A DNA stretch of 64,000 bases, from the NCBI GenBank assembly GCA_031548885.1, contig JAVBQO010000006.1, positions 62,001 to 126,000 on the forward strand, in the 5' to 3' direction. A model generated the notes under the pieces. The model saw only the letters and a list, made by a program, of their open reading frames with translations. It had not been told where the DNA came from and ran no database searches. Position numbers and translations under genes: made by a program. This document shows positions 49,577-58,658 of the stretch, piece after piece. The first letter of the stretch is position 1. Every line of letters begins with the position of its first letter. The DNA comes from JAVBQO01 sp031548885 (GTDB lineage: Bacteria; Patescibacteriota; Saccharimonadia; Saccharimonadales; Saccharimonadaceae).

Positions 49577-50238
49577 AGATGTTTCTGGATATTTATCAGG
49601 CGCTGAATGAACGTGAAAAGCGAGCCGATCGCGATGATCGTGACGACGCTCATCATGACGATTGCCGGATGATTGCTGATGATTGCGCCCAGAATCAGGC
49701 CGATGACTAACAGCGCTATACGGATTTCAAACGGGAAAAGCCCAGCCGCGAAAACTTTTTTGTTCAGCGTCGCGTGATCGTATTTTTTCGATTTGTCGGC
49801 GGTGGCGACGGCGATTTCACCGCGTGATTTGACGTACGAAACGCAAATCGACGCGCCCATCGCCAGTGCTGCCATCGCTGCGCCGCGCTGCATGCCGTGC
49901 TCTGCGAACCAATACACCAGTCCCGTGTACAGCATGACTTCTTTTAATCGGTCGGTTGACGAATCCAGAATCATGCCGACAGCGCTGGTTTTTTTGGTCA
50001 GCCGCGCCAATTCGCCATCCAACGTATCGAACAGCCCGAAAATAATCAACAAAATCGCTGCGAAAACCCACCACGAAGGCCCCAGCGCGATGAAAATCGC
50101 AATCGGCACATGCATGACAACGCCAAAAATCGTGATCATGTTGGGCGTGATTTTGCCGCGGCTGACTTTGTGCAAAAATTTCGCAACAGATCGCATCGCG
50201 CCACGGACGCCGTTTTTGAACCCCTCCAAAACGTTCAT
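49573..50238 (-). CDS. CDP-alcohol phosphatidyltransferase
   Basis: Transfers a phosphatidyl group from a CDP-lipid to an alcohol such as glycerol-3-phosphate or inositol phosphate. The diagnostic D-x2-D-G-x2-A-R-x8-G-x3-D-x3-D motif is complete in DTLDGELARLTKKTSAVGMI followed by LDSSTD, about residues 72-97. Several transmembrane helices are visible. The choice between PgsA and phosphatidylinositol-phosphate synthase is open; nearby PimA/PimB-like enzymes favour an inositol lipid. TGTTATAAT ends 6 nt before this ATG on the minus strand, so the start at 50238 is preferred over 50286 and the mRNA is leaderless. Confidence 0.87.
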   Translation of the reverse strand: MNVLEGFKNGVRGAMRSVAKFLHKVSRGKITPNMITIFGVVMHVPIAIFIALGPSWWVFAAILLIIFGLFDTLDGELARLTKKTSAVGMILDSSTDRLKEVMLYTGLVYWFAEHGMQRGAAMAALAMGASICVSYVKSRGEIAVATADKSKKYDHATLNKKVFAAGLFPFEIRIALLVIGLILGAIISNHPAIVMMSVVTIIAIGSLFTFIQRLINIQKHL

Positions 50239-50320
50239 GGGATTATTATAACATTTTGTTGACGACGCGCGATATATTCGGTACACTTAGCATAAGTAAT
50301 TTGAACAAAAATACAAAAAT

Positions 50321-52942
50321 ATGGTGGCGAAAGAAAAAACAATAGGACAGCAAATCGACTTGGACAATTCGTCTGCGGGCGACGAGTTGCGACAGAAGTG
50401 GACTGAGGCTCTCGGGAAGCGTTGGAGTGACGATCCGGATCGCGACAGGAAAGTCGCCGCAGCTATGGCTATGCTCGAAAAAATGGCGCTCGAACAAGCG
50501 CCGCGCACCAACTACGCGCGGAAAATAGGTGCCAAAGCGGTCGAAATGGTGCAAAAAATCGGCGGGCACGTACGCGAAACCGTACGGCGTGGCGCCGAAA
50601 AATTGCACGCACGCAGGCCGCTGTATGTGAATCGATTGGGCAAGGTTGCTACAGCTAGTGTTCTCGTGGCTGCCATCGTTGCTCCTGTGGGTTCATCGGC
50701 ACTAGAGATTTTTTCGCAGGATGTGGGAACAACAATATCGGCTAATGAACGTGATGATGCACATCCACAGGGCGGTATAACAGCAAGTCTACCAGTTGCT
50801 GTTGAGAGCGCCATTGATCAAGATGCAGTTTTGAAGTCGGGCGAAAAATTGACGATGAACCAAGTTGTCGAGCGATTTGGCCCCTTGGTGCACGATGTTG
50901 TTTCGAAATCAGACAAATTAGCTCCGCCCGAGGACGCCATACTTGCCCAATTAGCTCATGAATCTGGTACGGGCCGTGATCAAGGGGCTTCGCGATTGGC
51001 GCTAGAAGGTAATAACTTCTTTGGCATCAAGGCGGATCAAGGATGGATTGAATCGGGTGGGTCGATAATTACGTTACCAACAACAGAAGTGGTAGATGGC
51101 AAAACTATCCAAATCGATGCGGCGTTTCGTGCTTATGAATCGCCACGCGAAGGAATCGAGGGTTATATCGAAAAGATTAATCAAGGTGCGTATCAAGGTA
51201 ATGGAACATACGACCAACGATACCTGCCGGCTTTGCAGGCATATGCTGATACAAATGACCCACGCGTTTACGCACAGGGTTTAGCCAATGCCGGTTACGC
51301 AACTGACCCTCAGTACGCGGATAAGTTTGTGAGTAGTATCAACGAAGTCGAGTCGGTGCGTGTGTCGATTGCGAAGGCAGAAACGACCAAGACCGACGTG
51401 AGCGCCGTGCGAGAAACACCGAAAGAAAACTACGAAACGCCAACTCTGCAGAAAATCGTTGAAATTAGCAAAATGAAACAATCCAAAGACGGCAAAGTGC
51501 GTGCACAGGCGACTGCTTTGGAGAATCAATATGGCGTAGAGGCTGCGAAAAGTATGAATTTGTCACTCGAGGCCTACCGTGCGTCAACCGCAAAAATTGA
51601 TCAGAGTCCGATGGAGCTACGCGGGAACTATCCGATATTCAATGCTGACCAAAATAACTTGACTCAGCAAGGCGTGCACCGTATCGTTTTGCACTATACT
51701 GCGTTGGGATTGTACGATGATGGATCGCCAAAACGGTATACTGGCATTGACGAACGAAATCCGAATGTTGGTGCGATCAATGACTCGGACTACTTTATGA
51801 AATCTATGAACAACGCCAATCAGGGCTCTGTCCAGTTTTGGCAAGACCATGACGGCGTCGTTCATCAGCTGACGCCCGCTGGCGAAAACATGTACCACGT
51901 CAAAAGTGAGTTGGGGCGCGATTCGGTCGGTATGGAAGTTGACGCAATAAATCAGGCTGATGTAACAGCTGAACAGCTAGAAAATGCGGCCTATTGGGTA
52001 CTGAATATGGCCGAACAGACGGGGTTGATTGATAAACCAATGAACGAAGTGGTGTTTGGGCACGGCGACCTGAACGAAGCACGCGGTGTCCAGGGCGGAC
52101 ACAGTGATTTCTCACGTCCGACCATGAATGCGATTCGCGAAAAACTTGCCCCATTGTGGACGGAATTGCAACAACAGCGCAAAGAGGCCGCAGAAAAAGC
52201 TGCCGCAGAATCTACCGAGAAAACTACAGGCAAAGAATCCGCGATTCCCGAAACCCCATTCGCCGCACCCACCCCTGAACCCAGCGCTCTCGGCAGTATG
52301 ACCGAAGGTTTAGCCGCAGCGAAACAAGAAGCCGACGAGCGAATCGCCGCCGAAAAAGCCGAAGCCGAACGCATCGCCGCCGAGCAAAAAGCCGCCGCCG
52401 AAAAGGCCGCCAAAGAAAAAGCTGACGCCGACCGTCGCGCCGCCATCAACGCTGAAGCGCAGAATATGCGAAACCAAGTCGCGTCGGGCGAAATCTACAA
52501 ATCGTCGGCGAATATTCCGATACCAGAGGATTTGAAAAACGTCTTGATCGACCATGGCGTACAGGATGGTTATCGTGAAGGTCGAAAGATTCCGGTTCAC
52601 ATCGTTAGTTTCAAAGATTACCCGAATCTGAAAGTCAACGTCCGGATCGCCCGCGTGGTTCACCTGATGCTACAGGACATGGAGTCGCGCGGGTTCAAAC
52701 CGTCGTGGAATTCAAGCTTCCGTACGTTTGATGAGCAGAGAGCTGAATACGAAAAAGATAATAACAACGCGGTTCCAGCTGGCTGGTCAAACCACCAACT
52801 TGGTTTGGCGATCGATTGGCAGACCAAAAATAACGACGGCAGTGATACGCCCGTTTACAAATACATGACGAACAAAAGCTCCAACCCAGCTTTTCTCGTC
52901 AACCAGGGGGAGCGCTGGCATTGGTCGCCAACGGGTAATTAA
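50321..52942 (+). CDS. Three-enzyme peptidoglycan hydrolase (glucosaminidase, amidase, carboxypeptidase)
   Basis: An 873-residue exported or membrane-tethered protein. A cytoplasmic start is followed by a membrane helix (ATASVLVAAIVAPVGSSAL, about 108-126). Near 205-345 is an N-acetylglucosaminidase-like domain (ILAQLAHESGTGRDQGASRL, NNFFGIKAD). Near 445-615 is an Amidase_2 zinc domain: IVLHYTALG, SVQFWQDHDGVVHQL, VGMEVDA, FGHGDLNEARGVQGGHSDF. An Ala/Glu/Lys-rich coiled coil spans about 620-725. The end is a VanY-like D-Ala-D-Ala/LAS peptidase with SSFRTFDEQR, SNHQLGLAID and RWHWSP. Together these cut glycan, stem amide and peptide. Likely used in self-remodelling or on a host wall. Confidence 0.88.
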   Translation: MVAKEKTIGQQIDLDNSSAGDELRQKWTEALGKRWSDDPDRDRKVAAAMAMLEKMALEQAPRTNYARKIGAKAVEMVQKIGGHVRETVRRGAEKLHARRPLYVNRLGKVATASVLVAAIVAPVGSSALEIFSQDVGTTISANERDDAHPQGGITASLPVAVESAIDQDAVLKSGEKLTMNQVVERFGPLVHDVVSKSDKLAPPEDAILAQLAHESGTGRDQGASRLALEGNNFFGIKADQGWIESGGSIITLPTTEVVDGKTIQIDAAFRAYESPREGIEGYIEKINQGAYQGNGTYDQRYLPALQAYADTNDPRVYAQGLANAGYATDPQYADKFVSSINEVESVRVSIAKAETTKTDVSAVRETPKENYETPTLQKIVEISKMKQSKDGKVRAQATALENQYGVEAAKSMNLSLEAYRASTAKIDQSPMELRGNYPIFNADQNNLTQQGVHRIVLHYTALGLYDDGSPKRYTGIDERNPNVGAINDSDYFMKSMNNANQGSVQFWQDHDGVVHQLTPAGENMYHVKSELGRDSVGMEVDAINQADVTAEQLENAAYWVLNMAEQTGLIDKPMNEVVFGHGDLNEARGVQGGHSDFSRPTMNAIREKLAPLWTELQQQRKEAAEKAAAESTEKTTGKESAIPETPFAAPTPEPSALGSMTEGLAAAKQEADERIAAEKAEAERIAAEQKAAAEKAAKEKADADRRAAINAEAQNMRNQVASGEIYKSSANIPIPEDLKNVLIDHGVQDGYREGRKIPVHIVSFKDYPNLKVNVRIARVVHLMLQDMESRGFKPSWNSSFRTFDEQRAEYEKDNNNAVPAGWSNHQLGLAIDWQTKNNDGSDTPVYKYMTNKSSNPAFLVNQGERWHWSPTGN

Positions 52943-52944
52943 TT

Positions 52945-53025
52945 ATGAAACGAACCAACACCAAACAATTTGCCCAGTTGACGCAACCGCTGCATTGCGG
53001 CGATAATGGAGATAAGCATGAGTAA
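52945..53025 (+). CDS. Possible 26-aa coupling peptide
   Basis: ATG at 52945, 2 nt after the hydrolase stop, opens a 26-codon frame (MKRTNTKQFAQLTQPLHCGD onwards) whose stop overlaps the next gene's start. No SD is evident. It may only couple translation between the two genes, or be chance. Confidence 0.3.
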   Translation: MKRTNTKQFAQLTQPLHCGDNGDKHE

Positions 53026-54550
53026 AAAACATAATACTGCATCACGAGAACCGCGATCGCCGGAGACCGAATCACCGGAGACTTTTGAGTTGCCGAAGAT
53101 TCCTGGGTTGACACCCGAGTTGCTTGCTAAAATTACTGCTGCTGTCGATAAAAAATTCGCGGAAGATGCAGGAGAAGCCGCTCGCGCACAACACGACCAA
53201 TCGCTCTATGACGAAATACTTGGCATGAACGAACAACCACCCGCCAAACCCGACCAAGAAGCATCCACCACAATTGACACGCCGCCCAAAACTCCGCCTA
53301 CCGTCGACATATTGCCGACTGAAACCGTTGCGGAAATGCCACCATCGTTCGCCGACAAAACTATCGAAATTCCTGTGACTGGAATCGACGAACCTGACAA
53401 ACAAACTGTCGTGTTGCTGCCGCCCGAAACCTTAATTGAAACCGATGATGATCCGGGCCACGTGACAGATGAAAAAGAGCGCGACGAGCTGTCCGCGAAA
53501 ATTGACGAAATCACTGCGAATGGCGATTTGACAATGGACGAAAAATTGGAAGCGATCGAAGCGCTGTTTGATGACATTGATACGATCAAGGATCCGGATG
53601 CGCTCAATCTATATCAAAAAGCCCGCGAAACGGTGCAGCAAAAACCCGAAAAATCGCCAACCAAGCCTACCGAAACAGACAACGAAGCGACAGCTCTGTT
53701 GCCGCCGCCAGATCTCAGTCTGCAGCTGAAACGCACCGATCAACCGGTCGAAAAAACGCCGGAAATACCAGCAACAAAACCTGCAGAATTAGGTGTCGCC
53801 GAAACTTCGCCGGAATCGAACACACCATACGATGCAAAGGTTGAGCTGGAAAAACTTCGCGCTCTGCTGTCGGGCGAAAATCCCGGCAGTAGTTCTGCGG
53901 AAACCGAAAATCCCAGCGATGATCCCGCCAAAGCCGAAAAAGCTGAACCGAACACTCAGCCCGAAACTCCGAAGTTTGAACAACTGAAATTGCGCGACCG
54001 ACCGCTTCATGCGTTGACGAAGTTTTCGCTGTGGATCGATCGCGCCAATCAGCGCCGCGAAAACTACATCAACAGAGGCAAAAATCCAGAACGCCGCCGA
54101 AGAGCATTGTTCGCGGCGGAAATTGGTGGCGTCGCTGTGGCGGTTATTGCGGGTGCGTATATGCTTACAAGATACGGCGCGAGTATTGGCGCACCGAAAT
54201 CCGCCGACGCAGAGCCCGCTCGTGCTACCGTGGACAACTTGAACGGCAGCAACGCTCCGGCTGTGAAAGTCCCAGACAGTTCTGCATTCAACGTCGACGC
54301 CGCTCCGACCGTTGTTCCGGCGGCCAACAAATTGCCCGAACCGCACGGCCAATATCCGTGGCAATGGGCAGCCGAAGCGTTTGGCCGCAACAGCGCCAGC
54401 CAGAAATTGCATGAAGGCGTCAAATTGCTGAACGAAAGCGGTCGCCACGCCGAAATCGTCAATATCGGCGCACCGAACGAATTCATCCGTGTCGACGGCC
54501 GTGACGATCCGACGTTCGTGGCCAATGCGCTGCGTGACGTTCTGGGCTAA
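53018..54550 (+). CDS. Low-complexity membrane protein of unknown function
   Basis: A 510-residue protein. Residues 1-345 are rich in Pro, Glu, Thr, Asp and Lys with two short helical parts (LPKIPGLTPELLAKITAAVD; MDEKLEAIEALFDDIDTI), likely cytoplasmic and disordered. A basic stretch (RRENYINRGKNPERRRR) precedes one membrane helix (LFAAEIGGVAVAVIAGAYML, near 365-385). The outside part ends in a small domain (YPWQWAAEAFGRNSASQKLH, EFIRVDGRDDPTFVANALRD). GGAG lies 8 nt before the ATG. Its position after the wall hydrolase suggests an accessory envelope role. It converges on a GT4 gene with a 4-nt overlap. Confidence 0.55.
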   Translation: MSKKHNTASREPRSPETESPETFELPKIPGLTPELLAKITAAVDKKFAEDAGEAARAQHDQSLYDEILGMNEQPPAKPDQEASTTIDTPPKTPPTVDILPTETVAEMPPSFADKTIEIPVTGIDEPDKQTVVLLPPETLIETDDDPGHVTDEKERDELSAKIDEITANGDLTMDEKLEAIEALFDDIDTIKDPDALNLYQKARETVQQKPEKSPTKPTETDNEATALLPPPDLSLQLKRTDQPVEKTPEIPATKPAELGVAETSPESNTPYDAKVELEKLRALLSGENPGSSSAETENPSDDPAKAEKAEPNTQPETPKFEQLKLRDRPLHALTKFSLWIDRANQRRENYINRGKNPERRRRALFAAEIGGVAVAVIAGAYMLTRYGASIGAPKSADAEPARATVDNLNGSNAPAVKVPDSSAFNVDAAPTVVPAANKLPEPHGQYPWQWAAEAFGRNSASQKLHEGVKLLNESGRHAEIVNIGAPNEFIRVDGRDDPTFVANALRDVLG

Positions 54551-55647
54551 GCTTTGTACAGTTTGATCAATTCATCGGCGACATTTCGCACATCGAATTG
54601 TTCGACGTGATTTTGCTGCCACGTGTGCGTTTTCGCAATGAATTTTTCGTCGGTTAGCGCCCGCGATAACGCTTTCGCAAATATTTTTGGGTCGATTGGA
54701 TCAAACAAAACGTCGTCATAATTCGCCATCGTCGATCGATATCCCGGATTGTCGCCGGCCAAAACGACGCCTGCGCCCGCCGCCATCGCCTCTGTTAGAA
54801 CGATGCCGAAGCTTTCGCCGCCGGTTGATGGAAAGACCGCCACATCGGCGTGCGTCAACAATTCCGGCTTGTCGGTTTCGTCGATGAAGCCGCGAAATTC
54901 GATTGGCGTTTTCAAACTTTTCGCAAACTTTTCCAATTCGCCACGCAACGGTCCGTCGCCAGCCACGACGATTTTCGCTGGGATTTCGACGCCGGATTTT
55001 TCGGCGAAATCGACGGCATTTAGCAAATATTGACAACCTTTTCGTTCGACCAGACGGCCGAGAAACAGAATTGTTTTCGCATTGTTTGATTGCCGCGATT
55101 TCGCGGCCTTGGCGAAACGATCCAATTCAACCGGATTCGGCACCACGATCGAATCGACACCGAACGACTTTTTCGCAAAAGTTTTCGCTACATCTGAAAC
55201 CGACGTCATGACGTCAAAACGCTTCAATTCACGCGCCGTCAAAACGCCCAGAGCGCGATTTCCGGCCGAAACTATCCGCGAATGTGGCGCGATATGAAAT
55301 GTGCCGACGATTTTGGTTTTCGCGGGCGCGTTCAAAATAACTTTTGATGCCAACATCGGTGAAAAGGGAACTTGGACATGCAAAACATCGAATTTTTCGC
55401 GGCTCAAAATATCGCGGATTTTCGCAGAATTTGCCAGCAAAGGAATCCGCATGCGATTTTGGTTGAACTTGACACCAAAATTTTTTGCTAGCGAATGAAC
55501 GTTGTCGATATCACTACGATGTGTTTCGCCAACCAAAAAATGCACATTGATACCGCGCCGCACGTATTCGCGGCTGAGCGTCAAAATGTATTGTTGCACG
55601 CCGTCGGGCGCGTCCAGCGAATCGTCGAAAACGAAGGCGACTTTCAT
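54547..55647 (-). CDS. GT4-family glycosyltransferase (PimA-like)
   Basis: A 366-residue retaining glycosyltransferase of the GT-B fold. The N-lobe has FDDSLDAPDGVQQYILTLSR, and the nucleotide-sugar lobe has ILFLGRLVERKGCQYLLNAV, VVAGDGPLRGELE, and the EX7E-type motif in PSTGGESFGIVLTEAMAAGA. The closest named relatives are probably PimA-type phosphatidylinositol mannosyltransferases, but the acceptor cannot be read from sequence. TATAAT on the minus strand ends 6 nt before the ATG (leaderless). It is followed upstream by a second GT4 gene with its own promoter. Confidence 0.85.
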   Translation of the reverse strand: MKVAFVFDDSLDAPDGVQQYILTLSREYVRRGINVHFLVGETHRSDIDNVHSLAKNFGVKFNQNRMRIPLLANSAKIRDILSREKFDVLHVQVPFSPMLASKVILNAPAKTKIVGTFHIAPHSRIVSAGNRALGVLTARELKRFDVMTSVSDVAKTFAKKSFGVDSIVVPNPVELDRFAKAAKSRQSNNAKTILFLGRLVERKGCQYLLNAVDFAEKSGVEIPAKIVVAGDGPLRGELEKFAKSLKTPIEFRGFIDETDKPELLTHADVAVFPSTGGESFGIVLTEAMAAGAGVVLAGDNPGYRSTMANYDDVLFDPIDPKIFAKALSRALTDEKFIAKTHTWQQNHVEQFDVRNVADELIKLYKA

Positions 55648-55661
55648 GGGAATATTATAGC

Positions 55662-56825
55662 CTAGATTTCGTACGTTTTCGCGTACAAGTCGGCGACGCG
55701 TTCATACGAATATTGGCCGATTTCGGCGTCGGCCCAATCGAGCCAAACTTTTCGCAGCGCCGGTTCACGTAGCAAAATTTCCAAACGACGGGCGAAATCG
55801 TCGACGTGGCGCGGATTGACCAGCGAAATCTCGCCGATGCCGCGCATGACGTCGGCGTAACCGTCGTTGTCGCCGGCGACGGTCGGGATGCCGCAGGCCA
55901 TGGCTTCTAGTAGGACGATGCCGAAACTTTCGCCGTACAGAGCGGGTGCGCAGAACACGTCGCAGGTTTGTAGCAATTCGATTTTGCGTTCGTCGCTGAT
56001 AAAGCCGAGAAATTCGACGTTCGGGATTTTTTCGGATTCGACGATTTGTTCTAGTTTGGTGCGGTCAACGCCCGATCCGGCCAGCAACAATTTGGCGTCG
56101 GGGTTTTTGGCGACAATTTTCGCGAACGCGCGGATCAGTTGTTTGACGCCTTTGCGGCCTTCGAGCCGGCCGACGTATAGGATTGTTGGTGCGGCGGACT
56201 TTTCCTGATTTTTCAATTTTTTGAATGTGACCAGATCGACGCCGTTTGGAATGATCGTGATTTCGCGATCGGTAAGTTTCGTCAACATGTCCGATGCCGC
56301 CGGGCTGACCGCTGTCAAAACGTCGATGTGCTTCAGGATCGGTTTGGTGTACGGCCGCGCCACGCCGGACAGCGTTCGCGCCCGGAGGTTTTCGGGCAAT
56401 TTGGCGTGGAATGTTGCGACGGTTTTGGCGGGATGCTCGCGGCGGGCGTTTTCTTGCAAAATCTGCGCCGACAAAAACGGCACCCACGGTTCGTGAAAAT
56501 GCAACACGTCGAAGTTTTCGCGTACCAAAACGGCGCGAATTTCGTCACGTTCGGCGCCAGAAATTTGCCCGGTCGTTTTGAGCGATTTCAGCGTGATGTC
56601 GTTGCCGCGACCGACGAAAATGAACGGTTGATTGGCGGCGGTAAATTTGCGATTTGGGAAAACTTCGTGCGCCAGGCTGATTTCGTCGCCTTCGAAATCT
56701 TTGGGTCGTGGCGTGATGATTTTGACGGTGTGGTTTTGCGACAGACGCGGCCACAGTGCGTAAATGACCTCTTGGACGCCGCCGCGCCGCGCAACCGAAT
56801 AGGGACAGATCAGGGCGAGTTTCAT
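55662..56825 (-). CDS. GT4-family glycosyltransferase (PimB-like)
   Basis: A 387-residue GT-B enzyme: CPYSVARRGGVQEVIYALWP at the start, DVLHFHEPWVPFLSAQILQ, IIPNGVDLVTF, ILYVGRLEGRKGVKQLI, LLLAGSGVDRTKLE, and EX7E in YGESFGIVLLEAMACGI. It resembles PimB/PimA and other cell-envelope mannosyl- or glucosyltransferases. With the neighbouring GT4, the CDP-alcohol transferase and the CarS-like protein it suggests a glycosylated phospholipid pathway. TATAAT ends 9 nt before the ATG on the minus strand, so it is probably leaderless. Confidence 0.86.
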   Translation of the reverse strand: MKLALICPYSVARRGGVQEVIYALWPRLSQNHTVKIITPRPKDFEGDEISLAHEVFPNRKFTAANQPFIFVGRGNDITLKSLKTTGQISGAERDEIRAVLVRENFDVLHFHEPWVPFLSAQILQENARREHPAKTVATFHAKLPENLRARTLSGVARPYTKPILKHIDVLTAVSPAASDMLTKLTDREITIIPNGVDLVTFKKLKNQEKSAAPTILYVGRLEGRKGVKQLIRAFAKIVAKNPDAKLLLAGSGVDRTKLEQIVESEKIPNVEFLGFISDERKIELLQTCDVFCAPALYGESFGIVLLEAMACGIPTVAGDNDGYADVMRGIGEISLVNPRHVDDFARRLEILLREPALRKVWLDWADAEIGQYSYERVADLYAKTYEI

Positions 56826-56889
56826 GATATTTGTATTATACCGTCAAATGGCGAAATTGCGAAAGTTGGTTGCACCGACTAAAATGAGT

Positions 56890-57138
56890 TTAGAGATTGT
56901 CAGTTGGTTCTAGCGTGATGATAGGATCGCCCGCAACTAGTCTCGCTGCCGTTTCTGGGTCAAAAAAGGGTTCGCCCAAGATTAGCAGTGTTGCCGTTTC
57001 GCCGACTGCTCTGGCTTGTTCTTCTTCTGAAAGGCCGCCGAGATAATCAATTGCTGCGGCAACTACTTCGTCAGCGTCCGGCTGCGGCGATTCAGCATAG
57101 TTCACTTTTATTCGCGCAGGCTCTCCACGGTTTTCCAC
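56890..57138 (-). CDS. Hypothetical small acidic protein
   Basis: An 82-residue soluble, acidic, mostly helical protein (ADEVVAAAIDYLGGLSEEEQ, LLILGEPFFDPETAARLVAG). I do not recognise it. The GTG start follows AGGAG with a 6-nt gap, which supports it being translated. It stands alone between the GT4 gene and a hydrolase gene. Confidence 0.55.
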   Translation of the reverse strand: MENRGEPARIKVNYAESPQPDADEVVAAAIDYLGGLSEEEQARAVGETATLLILGEPFFDPETAARLVAGDPIITLEPTDNL

Positions 57139-57212
57139 GGTGTTCTCCTTTTCGTTAAAATCTCATTGGAACTGAATTTGATTATGCAACCAATCCCTAC
57201 AAAAGTCAAATA

Positions 57213-58130
57213 TCATCGCAACAAATCATGCAATTCGCGCGGTACAAAATCCGTCGCCGCATCTGCATCGGCGATGACTGACGGCGCGTGGTTGTTGGCA
57301 CGGACGCGAATCGTTGCGAAATCGGTGAAAACTTTTCGCATGCTGGTTTCGACCTGCGAATTGTCGAAATATCGATCGGCGGCCATTTCGATGTGCGTGA
57401 CGGGCAAGGGAACTTTTCGCAGATCGTCCAATCGAAACATTTCGTTAATCGTCCGCATGTATGTGCGCACGTCGTTTTGCTGCCACAGCGAAACTTCCAT
57501 GTCCAGCGTCGAATCGAAATCGACGTTTTCGAATTTTTCGTTTTTGGTGTGGCCGTAGACCAATCGCAACGCTGGTCGCGTGCAAAATGTGTGGCGCATG
57601 AACCACGCGAACGGCGCGCGTTCGAATAGCCATGTCAGTTCGATGATTGCGCGGCGCTTCCACGACTTCATCCGAAAATCGCGATAATTCGCAAAACCGA
57701 CGTAGCTGACCAAGTTGCGAATGCGCGGAATAATGTCGGGATTTCGTTGCAACATGCGCGTCACGATTGCGAAACCGAGGCTCATGCCAATCAGATCGAT
57801 TTTGGTTTTTTTGTCGTAATTTTCGCGAATAAACCACGCGACGTAATCGCCCAGTTCGTCGAACGTCGCGGCGTGACGCGGCTGCAGAGCTTTTCGCGGC
57901 AAGCGGTATAGCGATGTCATGCCGCCGAAACCGGGCAAATCTGGCACGGTAATATTCGCGGATTGCGCCAAGTTTTTCGCAACGCCAACGATCCGTTCCA
58001 GCGATGCGTGCGAACCGTAGATGAATAAAACTTCAGATTTGGTTTTTTTCGCAGCGGGGATTCGCAGGACGCGGCCGCGCAGGTTGTGGTATTTGAGTGG
58101 CTGGATGTTTTGCGAAAAGCTTTTCAACAT
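57213..58130 (-). CDS. Alpha/beta hydrolase
   Basis: A 305-residue soluble alpha/beta-hydrolase-fold protein: oxyanion region EVLFIYGSHASLERI, PDLPGFGGMTS, nucleophile elbow KIDLIGMSLGFAIV (Ser near residue 117), and possible late acid and His in VTHIEMAADRYFD and VRANNHAP. It looks like an esterase or lipase-type enzyme; substrate unknown. TGATACAAT ends 6 nt before the ATG on the minus strand, a textbook leaderless start in this genome. Confidence 0.75.
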   Translation of the reverse strand: MLKSFSQNIQPLKYHNLRGRVLRIPAAKKTKSEVLFIYGSHASLERIVGVAKNLAQSANITVPDLPGFGGMTSLYRLPRKALQPRHAATFDELGDYVAWFIRENYDKKTKIDLIGMSLGFAIVTRMLQRNPDIIPRIRNLVSYVGFANYRDFRMKSWKRRAIIELTWLFERAPFAWFMRHTFCTRPALRLVYGHTKNEKFENVDFDSTLDMEVSLWQQNDVRTYMRTINEMFRLDDLRKVPLPVTHIEMAADRYFDNSQVETSMRKVFTDFATIRVRANNHAPSVIADADAATDFVPRELHDLLR

Positions 58131-58241
58131 GACGATATTGTATCAAATTTGGATATCGAGACTGTTCGAGTAGAAAGTAAGGAGGAATTGACTGGGGCGG
58201 CCGCGAAACGCACATGGCGAATCGCGGCCGCCATGATGCGG

Positions 58242-58565
58242 TCAGAAGCGCACGACGGCAATGATGATATCGCGCGATCCGTCTGGGCGCAGCCTAATGG
58301 CTGCACCGCCGCCACCCGGGAGAACCTCTCGTGCTTGCGGATCATCGCCGAGTGTTCCCGCGCTATATGTGACGCGGATTGTGCCAGCCCTGAGGGCGGA
58401 GTCAACAAAATTGCGGATGGCGGCATCTTCAGCTTCTTTGCTCACAATTCCTCCTGTGAAATCAGACCCAGCGGCGTCGCGAAATTTTCGCAGCGCTTTT
58501 CGTTCAAAAATCACGCGGGCTGCGCGACCGTTACGAACGAAAAGGTCTTGAGTACTTTGTATCAT
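58242..58565 (-). CDS. Hypothetical protein
   Basis: A 107-residue basic protein with a beta-rich end (GTIRVTYSAGTLGDD, GSRDIIIAVVRF). Family unknown. The start is uncertain: TTGACA (58572-58577) and TACAAA on the minus strand form a fair promoter whose -10 overlaps the first codons from 58565, so a shorter protein starting at the GTG near 58514 (MIFERKALRKF) is possible. Confidence 0.45.
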   Translation of the reverse strand: MIQSTQDLFVRNGRAARVIFERKALRKFRDAAGSDFTGGIVSKEAEDAAIRNFVDSALRAGTIRVTYSAGTLGDDPQAREVLPGGGGAAIRLRPDGSRDIIIAVVRF

Positions 58566-58642
58566 TTTCGCAGCATTCTGTCAAAACACGTGTCGCGAAA
58601 TTTCGCAAATCGACAAAATCGCTGTTTTGATTGAAATGCTTA

Positions 58643-58651
58643 TGATATAAT
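58643..58651 (+). promoter_or_regulatory. Extended -10 promoter of the type IV pilus operon
   Basis: TGATATAAT, ending 7 nt before the pilM ATG; the operon mRNA should be leaderless. No promoter is seen inside the operon, so this likely drives pilM to pilT. Confidence 0.7.
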
Positions 58652-58658
58652 TGTCTAC

